DNA of 64,000 nt. Origin: JACKCP01 sp034007295. GTDB taxonomy: Bacteria; Desulfobacterota; Desulfobacteria; Desulfobacterales; JACKCP01. The DNA lies in NCBI GenBank assembly GCA_034007295.1, contig JAVERC010000010.1:21773-85772 (forward strand), in the 5' to 3' direction. The notes below the pieces were generated by a model that worked only from the letters and a program-made list of their open reading frames with translations, made no database searches and was not told where the DNA came from. Within the stretch, counting starts at the first letter, position 1. Each line of letters starts with the position of its first letter. Positions 1 through 7,540 of the stretch are shown here, one piece after another. Position numbers and translations under genes: made by a program.

Positions 1-291
1 AAGCTGCATTCCTTCGTGTATTTCAAGATCATCTGGAAACATTGATTTCTCATATTCAGCAACAAGATCTTCTCTTCTTTCTCCGTAACCTTCTGCCGGA
101 GATACTTTAATTTCCTTGGTATCTCCTATGCTCATTCCGTCAACACCTTTTTCAAAACCAGGTATCATCTGTCCTTTACCCATTGTAAATTCGAGAGGTT
201 CTCTTCCTTTTGACGAGTCGAAAACTTCACCGTTTTCAAGTTTTCCTGTGTAATGTACTTTTACTGTTTTCCCAATTTGGGCTGTAGTCAT
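1..291 (-). CDS. FKBP-type peptidyl-prolyl isomerase, C-terminus outside window
   Basis: Reading leftward from an ATG at 289-291 the frame stays open to the window edge (97 codons), so the 3' end is missing. The product begins MTTAQIGKTVKVHYTGKLE and contains the FKBP core (VHYTGKLENGEVFDSS near residues 12-27, then GKGQMIPGFEKGVDGM and SPAEGYGER), followed by the acidic stretch typical of SlyD-like FKBPs. Such enzymes catalyse cis-trans isomerisation of prolyl bonds and help folding; SlyD types also bind metal through a C-terminal tail that cannot be seen here. No signal peptide is present, so it is probably cytoplasmic. It is transcribed alone, about 260 bp downstream of the bacterioferritin gene, with an 18-bp palindrome in its upstream region. 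Confidence 0.9.
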   Translation of the reverse strand, partial: MTTAQIGKTVKVHYTGKLENGEVFDSSKGREPLEFTMGKGQMIPGFEKGVDGMSIGDTKEIKVSPAEGYGERREDLVAEYEKSMFPDDLEIHEGMQL

Positions 292-439
292 TTAAACCGC
301 CTTTCTTGTTTTTGATAAAAATGCATTGGTACAGACAAAAAAATGTCTTTAAATAAATTCAAAAATAAAATTAATTCAATAGAAGAACTGGAAATAAGAA
401 AATTTTTGAGGGATTTTGCCATAATTGATTTGTCAGAGG

Positions 440-457
440 TGTCTTATTAATAAGACA
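440..457. promoter_or_regulatory. 18-bp palindrome, candidate operator upstream of the FKBP gene
   Basis: TGTCTTATTAATAAGACA is a perfect inverted repeat in the AT-rich spacer upstream of the FKBP start. The same half-site, TGTCTTAT or its complement, occurs three times at 49023-49086 in front of the sigma-54 regulator gene. This suggests a shared DNA-binding protein; that link is inference. No convincing sigma-54 promoter is visible downstream of this copy. Confidence 0.45.
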
Positions 458-510
458 ATCTTTATAAATTCTAACTTCTCAAATTGAAATTTCAAGTATT
501 AAATAAAAAA

Positions 511-531
511 ACAGGGCAATAAAAGCCCTGT
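511..531 (-). terminator. Rho-independent terminator of the bacterioferritin gene
   Basis: The arms ACAGGGC and GCCCTGT enclose a 7-nt loop. Read on the minus strand the stem is followed by a run of T (the A-rich run just left of 511). It lies 24 bp past the bacterioferritin stop codon. Confidence 0.75.
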
Positions 532-554
532 AAGTAATAAAATAAATTTTTAAA

Positions 555-1082
555 TTAATTGTTGCTGCCAACAAAACCAGTTGAAGAAGTGCCTGTGTCA
601 GCAGGTGTTCCTGCTATTTTTGCAAGGTATGTATTTCCAAGTTTTGCAATATGTTCCTTTACATCATCAAAATAATTGAAATGCTCCTGTTCTTCATCAA
701 TTATCTGTTCAAAAATTTTTACACTTGTGCTGTCGCCGTTTTCCCTGCAGACAAGAGCGAACTGATTATATCTGTCAATTGTGTCGTCTTCTAGATCAGC
801 ATCAAAACCGAATATTACATCAACATCCTGACCTTTTGATACTTTATCTATTGGCTCTGTTGTTGGTTCCCCCCCAAGTTCCTTGATTCTTTCAGCAAAC
901 ATTTCAGCATGACGCATTTCATCTATTGCAATTAACTTGATTTTTGCAGCAAGTTCTCCATAATCCATGTCATCCAAATTGTAATGCTGGTTCATATACT
1001 GGTGGATAGCCTGAAGCTCCATTGCTCTTGCTTCATTAAGAGCATCTATAACTTTTTTTCTTCTTTCTTCCTTTGATGACAT
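555..1082 (-). CDS. bfr: Bacterioferritin
   Basis: A 175-residue four-helix ferritin-like protein. Numbered from the chosen start, E22, E55, H58, E98, E131 and H134 reproduce the spacing of the six ferroxidase ligands of Escherichia coli bacterioferritin (18, 51, 54, 94, 127, 130). M56 sits where the haem-ligating Met52 lies, which favours a haem-binding bacterioferritin over a plain ferritin or Dps. It would oxidise Fe(II) and store it in the cytoplasm, limiting Fenton chemistry. The frame is open a further 29 codons upstream, but the ATG at 1082 has GGAGG six bases before it and is preferred. A Ser/Thr/Gly-rich tail after about residue 160 is longer than usual. It is probably monocistronic, with a terminator at 511-531. 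Confidence 0.88.
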   Translation of the reverse strand: MSSKEERRKKVIDALNEARAMELQAIHQYMNQHYNLDDMDYGELAAKIKLIAIDEMRHAEMFAERIKELGGEPTTEPIDKVSKGQDVDVIFGFDADLEDDTIDRYNQFALVCRENGDSTSVKIFEQIIDEEQEHFNYFDDVKEHIAKLGNTYLAKIAGTPADTGTSSTGFVGSNN

Positions 1083-1189
1083 TGAGTGCCTCCATTTTGT
1101 TGTTATGGGTTTAAAACTAATTCGGCCAAATAATTCTAAATCAGCAGATGAACAAAATTTTTTGTCCAATCTTTATGTGTGATTAAAAT

Positions 1190-1849
1190 TTAATTCTTAA
1201 AATATTTCAAATGAGGCTTTAATTCTTTTTCGAGTTTTTGCCTGTATTCTTCCAGTAATTTTTGGTCGTCAGTTTTTTCAACTCTTATTGGGTCTTTGTA
1301 AACAATTTTAACCTTTGAAAAAGGTTTTGGGATTATAAATTTATCCCAGCTTGATGCATGCCAGTCTTTTTCAGTTTCTGTATACATTGGCACAAGGTAT
1401 CCCCCTGATGCTGCCGCCATTTTTACAGCACCGTTTTTTACTATTCCAACTGGTCCTGTAGGCCCGTCTACAATATGTGCTCCAATACCTGATTTTTGTA
1501 TTTGATCAATCATTTCATTTAGTGCATCTTTTCCGCCTCTTGAAGAAGAGCCCCTTGCTGTATGCCATCCAGTATGGTTTGCAACTCCGGCAATTAACTC
1601 TCCGTCTTTACTTTTGCTTATCATTAATGAGGGTTTTAGGTGGGAATAGGTTTTAAAATATCTTATGTATGAAAAAAACTGCTGGTGCAGAGTACATAAA
1701 ATTATTTTTTCACCATTATTTAAAAGCTCCATCCATTTTTTTTCATTTATCACTTCAAGTCTAAGTGTTTTTGAGTATGTCCTTATAAAATGATAAACAA
1801 ATTTTATAAATTTTTTGTTTGTTATAATATTTTTTTTATCTGATTTCAT
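1190..1849 (-). CDS. DUF374 lysophospholipid acyltransferase-like protein
   Basis: The 219-residue product matches the DUF374 branch of glycerolipid acyltransferases: an early HQQFF block, then SKSKDGELIA, RGSSSRGG and VDGPTGPVGIVKNGAV, and a late PMYTET segment. Family members are thought to acylate lipid A-type or phospholipid precursors at the inner membrane; the exact acceptor cannot be read from sequence. The histidine block has the reduced form seen in DUF374 rather than the classic HX4D. There is AAGGA about five bases before the ATG. It is the last gene of a tight operon with the PLD-like and thioesterase genes (11-bp spacer), which points to membrane lipid remodelling. Confidence 0.8.
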   Translation of the reverse strand: MKSDKKNIITNKKFIKFVYHFIRTYSKTLRLEVINEKKWMELLNNGEKIILCTLHQQFFSYIRYFKTYSHLKPSLMISKSKDGELIAGVANHTGWHTARGSSSRGGKDALNEMIDQIQKSGIGAHIVDGPTGPVGIVKNGAVKMAAASGGYLVPMYTETEKDWHASSWDKFIIPKPFSKVKIVYKDPIRVEKTDDQKLLEEYRQKLEKELKPHLKYFKN

Positions 1850-1860
1850 TTTTATCCTTT

Positions 1861-3297
1861 TTAAAAAGTGGAAAATCCTGTTTTTTCCATAAATAAATAT
1901 AGATATTTTTTATAAAAAACTGGTTTTTCAAGTTCTGTGTATTTAATGCTTAGTTGTTTTGAATCAGTATTGGAAAATAAAATTTCAATATATTCTAAAA
2001 GATCTTTAAAAAAAACAGTATTGGTTTGTGCCTTTACAATAACATTTGTTTCAAGATTAAAATTGTCAAGGTTTCTTCTTGTAAAATTAGCAGAGCCTGT
2101 AATAAGAAAATTTTCTCCTGAAGATTTTTTTATCAGCAAAATTTTTGAATGAAGCTGATTTCCTTTTGTTTTAGCCCATCTTACTAAAATATTATTGTCA
2201 TCAAGTTCCCTGCCTGTAACTCTGTTTGGTATCCCGTTTTTTTGTCTTCCAAATGCATCTTTATTTGCATCAAGTAAAACTCTTACATTTACTCCTCTTT
2301 TTGAAGCTTGTTTAAGAGAATTAATTATTTTTCTGTGGGAAAGGTAAAACATAACAAGATCAATTTTGTCTCCTTTTTTTGTTGAATTAATAAGTTTAAT
2401 TATATTTTTTGAAATTTTATTTTCTGTTATTATTTTTATTTTTTCGCTGCTTAAAGTATTGTTTGTATGGAAATTGATTTCTGGAAGTTTTTTAAACCCA
2501 GACATTTCAAGTACAGCCTTTTCAGACTCAAGAAGATCAAGAGCTGCTTTTCCGTTGAATAAAACCCCTGCATTCAAATGATATGAACTGGCATCATGGG
2601 GATTAAAAGAGCTTACAATTGCAAAAATATCTTTTTTAGTGCTGCATATAAAAGTTTTTCTGTGATTTGCCTTGAAATTTAATAATCTGAAATAGCTTTT
2701 AAAAGATATTTTTTCACCCCCAAAAGGATTTTTAACTGTTTTGGAAGGACTGTTCCCAAAAGCTTTAAAAAAGACTCTGTAAATTGCAGAATAAAAAGGA
2801 TTGCTGTCTCTTAATCTGTCAAGATCTGTAAAAACAACATGGATTTTATTTTTTTCAAGTTTTTTTAAATCAGGATTTATAAGTCCATTATAAACTGTAT
2901 TTATAGGATCTGTAATAACACAGATAAAAATATCCGGGTTTTGTTTCTTTTTTTCTATAAGTGAATTTATAAGTTTATTTGAAAGGCTTTCATCATTTTT
3001 TAAGGGTTTTCCCATAAAATTATTAAATAAAAACATGTCCATAAGAATAAAATCATTTGCTTCATCAATTTTTGTAATAATTTCATTAAAAATTTCATGT
3101 TCTTTTTCAAGTTCTTTTTTATTTACCCAGGTTAGGTCTTTTAAAAATTTTATATTGGATACATTATGAAAATTGCCTTCAAAAGGAATATTTTCAGGAA
3201 GAGGTTTAAAAAGATTAAAAATTCCAACAGAAAAAACTATAATGATAAGAATAAATATGATTTTTTTGAAAAATTTTTTCATTTTTTTAAAATTCAT
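1861..3297 (-). CDS. Phospholipase D-like (cardiolipin-synthase-related) protein
   Basis: About 478 residues with an N-terminal hydrophobic anchor (FKKIIFILIIIVFSVGIF) followed by two PLD half-domains. The first carries NHRKTF with SSFN after it; the second carries LHSKILLI with TGSANFTRRN after it. Both keep the H-x-K core and the distal Ser/Asn, but the aspartate expected at the end of each HxKx4D motif is not in the standard place, so activity may be altered. The family transfers phosphatidyl groups or cleaves phosphodiesters. The ATG at 3297 overlaps the stop of the thioesterase gene (ATGAATTTTAA) and is chosen by coupling; an ATG at 3282 is the alternative, and a longer reading from 3366 would overlap that gene by about 80 bp. 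Confidence 0.75.
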   Translation of the reverse strand: MNFKKMKKFFKKIIFILIIIVFSVGIFNLFKPLPENIPFEGNFHNVSNIKFLKDLTWVNKKELEKEHEIFNEIITKIDEANDFILMDMFLFNNFMGKPLKNDESLSNKLINSLIEKKKQNPDIFICVITDPINTVYNGLINPDLKKLEKNKIHVVFTDLDRLRDSNPFYSAIYRVFFKAFGNSPSKTVKNPFGGEKISFKSYFRLLNFKANHRKTFICSTKKDIFAIVSSFNPHDASSYHLNAGVLFNGKAALDLLESEKAVLEMSGFKKLPEINFHTNNTLSSEKIKIITENKISKNIIKLINSTKKGDKIDLVMFYLSHRKIINSLKQASKRGVNVRVLLDANKDAFGRQKNGIPNRVTGRELDDNNILVRWAKTKGNQLHSKILLIKKSSGENFLITGSANFTRRNLDNFNLETNVIVKAQTNTVFFKDLLEYIEILFSNTDSKQLSIKYTELEKPVFYKKYLYLFMEKTGFSTF

Positions 3298-4030
3298 TCC
3301 ATTTTGTTTTAAGTTTTGCAAGAACAGTATTGTCTGTTTTACGTACAATTTTGTGAAAAAATACATTGTTGGTGTTATCTGCTTTTTTTGTCATAGATAT
3401 TATTTTATCTCCATAAAAAGAAGGCCTGTTAAATCCGATTTCGATTTCTGAAATTTGAAAATCATTAAAAATTTTTTCAGGAACGCTTTCAATTGCCCAT
3501 TCTAAATAAAGTGTGTTGTTTACATGACTGTTTATGTCAAGATCGCATCTTCTCACATTAAGGTCTTTTTGGAACTCAGGTTTTTCAAGATCTGGAAGAG
3601 ATAGAAATTCATCTTCAATTTCTCTTTTTTCAAAAACAGGATAGTCCGGCAGATAAATTTTTGGTGAAACTGTTTTTTTTGTCTGAAGGTCTAAAAGTTT
3701 AAAAGACGAAGTTGCATAAACAAGTTTATTTTTAAGGCTGTCTTCTATTTTAAATTCCCTTGGAGCAAAATTTGGCCTTTCTCCAGATCTCCAGGTTGAA
3801 ACGGAAATTTTGTCCCTCCATTTTGGGTATTTGTTTATAATAATATGATATCTGGTTATTACCCATGTAAGATTTTTTTTTATAAGGCTTGTGACAGGAC
3901 ATCCAACAACAGAAGAATGTGTGCTAGATGCGTGTTGAAACCAGTTGAGAATATGAACAGGTTTTGTTTTGCCAAGGTGATTTACTTCATTTAATCTTAC
4001 TTCAAAGCTGTCTGAAAAAATTTTATTCAC
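3287..4030 (-). CDS. Acyl-ACP thioesterase
   Basis: A 247-residue double hot-dog protein similar to bacterial and plant FatA/FatB thioesterases. The second half holds RRCDLDINSHVNNTLYLEW, matching the catalytic Asn-x-His-x-Asn-Asn block. It hydrolyses acyl-ACP to free fatty acid, setting chain length and ending synthesis in the cytoplasm. The start is GTG at 4030, with AAAGGA seven bases before it. It sits 19 bp downstream of the ZIP transporter gene and overlaps the PLD-like gene, so it is probably co-transcribed with the lipid genes. Confidence 0.88.
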   Translation of the reverse strand: MNKIFSDSFEVRLNEVNHLGKTKPVHILNWFQHASSTHSSVVGCPVTSLIKKNLTWVITRYHIIINKYPKWRDKISVSTWRSGERPNFAPREFKIEDSLKNKLVYATSSFKLLDLQTKKTVSPKIYLPDYPVFEKREIEDEFLSLPDLEKPEFQKDLNVRRCDLDINSHVNNTLYLEWAIESVPEKIFNDFQISEIEIGFNRPSFYGDKIISMTKKADNTNNVFFHKIVRKTDNTVLAKLKTKWNEF

Positions 4031-4049
4031 TTATTGTTCCTTTAATTAT

Positions 4050-4868
4050 TTATGCAAAAGATACAAGGCTTGCTGCCATGACAATCATGCCTGTTATTAC
4101 TCCATAAATTGCAATATGATGTTCTCCGTATTTTTCTGCAGTTGGAAGAAGTTCGTCAAGGGAAATAAAAACCATTATTCCTGCAACTGAGGCAAAGATA
4201 ATTCCAAACATGAGTTCATTAAAATATTTAAGCAATATAAAATAACCTGCAAGTGCACCAACAGGTTCTGCAAGACCCGATAAAAATGAAAGTATAAAAC
4301 CTTTTGTTCTGTTTCCTGTAGCATAATATACTGGAACAGAAACAGCTATTCCTTCTGGAATATTATGAATAGCTATTGCAACTGCAATGCTTAATCCAAG
4401 TTTTGGATCTGAAAGAGCTGAGGTAAATGTTGCAAGTCCTTCAGGAAAGTTGTGTATTGCAATTGCAATTGCCGAAAAAATCCCCATTCGCATAAGGTTT
4501 TTATTTTTTAAGTCGACTTCTTGACCAGGCGGTGGAATTTCTTCAACATCCCTTATTTCATGAGGGTTTTCATATGAAGGGATCATTTTGTCTATCAAGG
4601 CAATAAAAAAAATTCCTCCAAAAAAAGAAATTGTTGTAACAAGATAACCCTTAAAATCTCCAAGATGAGCCTGCAAAGAATGGTTTGCTTTCGGGAAAAT
4701 TTCAATCATGGATACATAAATCATAACACCTGTTGAAAATCCAAGTGCACCCGCTAGAAATCTGGTGTTTGTTCGATTTGAAAAAAAGGCAAGTGCACTT
4801 CCAATTCCTGTTGAAAGTCCTGCAAAAAGAGTCAGCAAAAAAGCAATTAAGAGATTTTCAGTGTTCAT
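4050..4868 (-). CDS. zupT: ZIP-family metal transporter (ZupT type)
   Basis: A 272-residue, about eight-helix membrane protein. The signature motifs AIHNFPEGLATF and AIHNIPEGIAVS, which carry the His and Glu metal ligands of helices IV and V, are both present, separated by one short loop. ZupT imports Zn(II) and other divalent cations such as Fe(II) or Mn(II) across the inner membrane. The charged loop after about residue 90 (EIRDVEEIPPPGQEVD) is the usual cytoplasmic segment. It is the first gene of the lipid/metal operon; whether the metal has anything to do with the lipid enzymes downstream is unknown. The RBS is weak. Confidence 0.9.
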   Translation of the reverse strand: MNTENLLIAFLLTLFAGLSTGIGSALAFFSNRTNTRFLAGALGFSTGVMIYVSMIEIFPKANHSLQAHLGDFKGYLVTTISFFGGIFFIALIDKMIPSYENPHEIRDVEEIPPPGQEVDLKNKNLMRMGIFSAIAIAIHNFPEGLATFTSALSDPKLGLSIAVAIAIHNIPEGIAVSVPVYYATGNRTKGFILSFLSGLAEPVGALAGYFILLKYFNELMFGIIFASVAGIMVFISLDELLPTAEKYGEHHIAIYGVITGMIVMAASLVSFA

Positions 4869-4971
4869 TTACTGTGTCCAGTAATTTTTATGGGTTATAT
4901 ATAAAAACATTGTTTTGATACTTGGAACAATGATATAAGTAATCTTAAAAAATATCAAAGGAGAAAAAACT

Positions 4972-6858
4972 ATTAAAGCTCTAGTCTATTTTATTCTTAT
5001 TTCAATATTTGTTTTTTTATTTGTCTATGTTGGAAATCAGCATGGTGTATTTGAGAAAATTGAAAAAACTTTTTTTATAAAAAAAATTGATGATAAAAGG
5101 ATAAGCCTTTCTGTTGACTCTGGTAAATTATATGTATATTCAAACCCTTCTGGTGCAGATGTATACCTTGGCAATGAAAAGAAAGGTCTGACTCCTTTAA
5201 AAATCAGTTATATAAATCCAGGTGAGTATGATATTTCACTGCGAAAAAAATTTTATAAAAAAATAAATGCAAAAGTTTTGATAGAAAATAAGAAAAGTAA
5301 AGTATTTTTTTCTAATTTGGAAAAAGGGAAAAATCAGGTTGAGATTTTAACTATACCTCCAGAAGCAGATGTTGAGCTTGTGTCAGTAGGCAAAAAAAAT
5401 TCTCCAGCTCAATTTAATGACGTGCCTTCAGGATATTATTCTCTTAAGGTTACAATGACAGGATATCATGATCTGAGCAGAAGCATTATTTTAAATCCTG
5501 AAGAGGATTATAAAAATACATTCAATCTAAAAAAAATTGAACCAGGCTTTCTTTACATAGAAAGGCTTCCAAAAAATTCCATCGTAAAAATTAAAAATTC
5601 GGACAAGCCTTTTTATCAAGGAGTAGAGCTTATGCCTGGAAAATATATGGTAGAAATAGTTTCTCCTTTTGATGAAGGAGAAGTTTTAACAGCAGATATA
5701 GCAGAAAATTCTGAAACAAGGCTTTATGCAAAGCCTGAGAAAGGTGCCAGGGTTTTTATAAAATCAAAAGAAAAGGATTTAAGATTTTTTCTTGCTAATG
5801 AAAAAAGCGAATTTTTCAACGGGTCTTTTCTGAAAAAAGGAAAGTATAAAATTGCCTTGTTAAACAAAGAATATGAAGATTTTTCATTTGAAGTAAATGT
5901 TAATCCTGGAGAAGATATTGAAAAACTGATTGAGCCTGCTAAAAAAGGCAGGCTTTTTGTAAATTCAAATTCAGATGATTTGGAAATAAATATCAAAGGC
6001 ATATGGGACAAATTTGAGCAGGGTATTTATCTTGCTCAGGGGACATATGACATTGAAATTATTTCTGACAGATTACCTTTAACATTAAGAACTGTTAAAA
6101 TTGAGAGTGGGAAAGATAGCAGGATTGAAATTAATCCAGGAGAGTTTATTGAACCTTTTACAGGTATGAAATTTTTGTATGTAAAGGGGGGATGCTTTGA
6201 AATGGGTTGTTTTGATGATTCAATCTGCGAAGGGGATGAAAAGCCTGCTCATACTGTTTGCGTTGATGGTTTTTGGATGGGAGCCTTTGAAGTTACCCAG
6301 GGCCAGTGGACTAAAGTAATGAAAAACAATCCTTCAGGATATAAAAACGGTGATAACTATCCCGTAGAAAAAATTTCCTGGCATGATGCAGTTGATTTTT
6401 CAAAAAAACTTTCTGAATTAAGCAATGATAATTTTTCTTTTAGACTTCCTACTGAAGCTGAATGGGAATACGCTGCAAGAAGTTTTGGTATAAACGAAAA
6501 ATTTTCTGGCGGAGTTAATATTGAGCCTTTTGCATGGTATGAAAAAAATTCTAAGTCAACCATGCCTGTTGGAACAAAAGAGCCAAACTATCTTGGATTT
6601 TATGATATGACAGGCAATGTATGGGAATGGTGCCTTGACTCATATGATCCTTTTGCATACAGGCTGCATAGTAAAAATAATCCGGTTGTCACCCAAAAAG
6701 GTTCTTTAAGGGTTTTTAGAGGGGGGAGCTGGTATACGGAAGAGTTTGGCTGTTCAGTGACAAATAGGGCAGGTATTTTTTCAGGTAATCCTGATACAGG
6801 TATAGGGCTTAGGCTTGTAAGAGTCAATGAGCTTCATATGGATAAAATGCAGGATTAA
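4972..6858 (+). CDS. Membrane-anchored PEGA-repeat / FGE-sulfatase-like protein with ATT start
   Basis: The open frame begins after a stop at 4936-4938 and has no ATG, GTG or TTG before its signal anchor. An ATT at 4972 lies eight bases after AAGGAG (4958-4963) and gives (M)KALVYFILISIFVFLFVY, a typical hydrophobic N-terminus; the first ATG-type candidate would cut away this anchor and the first PEGA unit. The 628-residue product has several PEGA-like beta repeats (for example YVYSNPSGADVYLGNEKKG) up to about residue 390. A C-terminal formylglycine-generating-enzyme fold follows (GGCFEMGC, FEVTQGQW, LPTEAEWEYAAR, DMTGNVWEW, RVFRGGSW). Of the paired cysteines that bind copper in true FGEs the first is Thr here (RGGSWYTEEFGC), so sulfatase activation is unlikely; a cell-envelope scaffold or sensor is more plausible. 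Confidence 0.82.
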   Translation: MKALVYFILISIFVFLFVYVGNQHGVFEKIEKTFFIKKIDDKRISLSVDSGKLYVYSNPSGADVYLGNEKKGLTPLKISYINPGEYDISLRKKFYKKINAKVLIENKKSKVFFSNLEKGKNQVEILTIPPEADVELVSVGKKNSPAQFNDVPSGYYSLKVTMTGYHDLSRSIILNPEEDYKNTFNLKKIEPGFLYIERLPKNSIVKIKNSDKPFYQGVELMPGKYMVEIVSPFDEGEVLTADIAENSETRLYAKPEKGARVFIKSKEKDLRFFLANEKSEFFNGSFLKKGKYKIALLNKEYEDFSFEVNVNPGEDIEKLIEPAKKGRLFVNSNSDDLEINIKGIWDKFEQGIYLAQGTYDIEIISDRLPLTLRTVKIESGKDSRIEINPGEFIEPFTGMKFLYVKGGCFEMGCFDDSICEGDEKPAHTVCVDGFWMGAFEVTQGQWTKVMKNNPSGYKNGDNYPVEKISWHDAVDFSKKLSELSNDNFSFRLPTEAEWEYAARSFGINEKFSGGVNIEPFAWYEKNSKSTMPVGTKEPNYLGFYDMTGNVWEWCLDSYDPFAYRLHSKNNPVVTQKGSLRVFRGGSWYTEEFGCSVTNRAGIFSGNPDTGIGLRLVRVNELHMDKMQD

Positions 6859-6867
6859 TTGGGCAAT

Positions 6868-7012
6868 GAGTCGCTGAACGAAAATGTTTTTTGTCTATTC
6901 TAAAGTCAGATTCAAAATTTAATCCTCAAAATATTCAATGTATCTAAAGGTTAAATTTTCCATCTTCCTTGAAGGAAACAAAATTTTTGTTTTCTGCCAA
7001 TCACAAAACTAA
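6868..7012 (+). repeat. Family A repeat, complete copy (diverged)
   Basis: It begins GAGTCGCTGAACGAAAATG, continues through the shared internal block ATTCAAAATTTAATCCTCAA and the TAAAGGTTAAATTTTCCATC block, and ends GTTTTCTGCCAATCACAAAACTA. It aligns along its length with the copies at 31825, 63878 and 12245. No coding content. It fills most of the space between the PEGA/FGE gene and the metE control region. Confidence 0.75.
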
Positions 7013-7125
7013 GCTTTTTATGTTTTTTAATAAAAATAATTTAGTTTTGGCTAATCTTTAAATGATAATAAATTTTGTTTTAATCTCTTTAATGCCTCTT
7101 AGTTAAAAATTTAAGAATTTATAGA

Positions 7126-7154
7126 TTGACAGTATATAAAATGCAAATTATAAG
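7126..7154 (+). promoter_or_regulatory. Sigma-70-type promoter of the metE transcript
   Basis: TTGACA at 7126-7131 and TATAAG at 7149-7154 are separated by 17 bp. Transcription would start some 25-30 bp before the cobalamin riboswitch. Confidence 0.65.
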
Positions 7155-7187
7155 ATATCAATATATGTTTATATTAGGATATATGGT

Positions 7188-7329
7188 TGTATTCAGAAAC
7201 GGAAAACGGTGAAAATCCGTTGCGGACGCGCCGCTGTAACCGGAATAGACCCTTTAAAATGTCACTGAATTTAAAAATTTGGGAAGGCATTTTTTAAAAA
7301 GGCCGGAAGCCAGAAGACGCCTGAATACA
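7188..7329 (+). promoter_or_regulatory. Cobalamin (B12) riboswitch
   Basis: The closing stem P1 is nine perfect base pairs, TGTATTCAG (7188-7196) with CTGAATACA (7321-7329). Inside are the hallmarks of the aptamer: the GGTGAAAATCCG block, GGACGCGCCGCTGTAACCGG, and the B12-box-like GAAGCCAGAAGACGCCTG near the 3' end. It lies about 210 bp upstream of metE. Family knowledge: adenosylcobalamin binding represses cobalamin-independent genes, so MetE is made when B12 is scarce and a MetH enzyme elsewhere takes over when it is plentiful. The switch mechanism (terminator or RBS masking) in 7330-7530 is not obvious. Confidence 0.88.
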
Positions 7330-7540
7330 TTTTGCAGATTTGTCTCGCGGTACAGGCAAAAGAATTTAAAGAAATTGAATTGAAGGTTTTAGTTTAAAGC
7401 TTTAACAAAATTACAGATTTGAGAAAATAAAATGTTATATTTATATTAAACTGTTATTTCAGATAATTACATCAATTCTTTTTTTTAAACCTGAGCGTTT
7501 CATTTCTGCTTCTTTAAACTTTTTGTAAAGGAGCAAAAAA

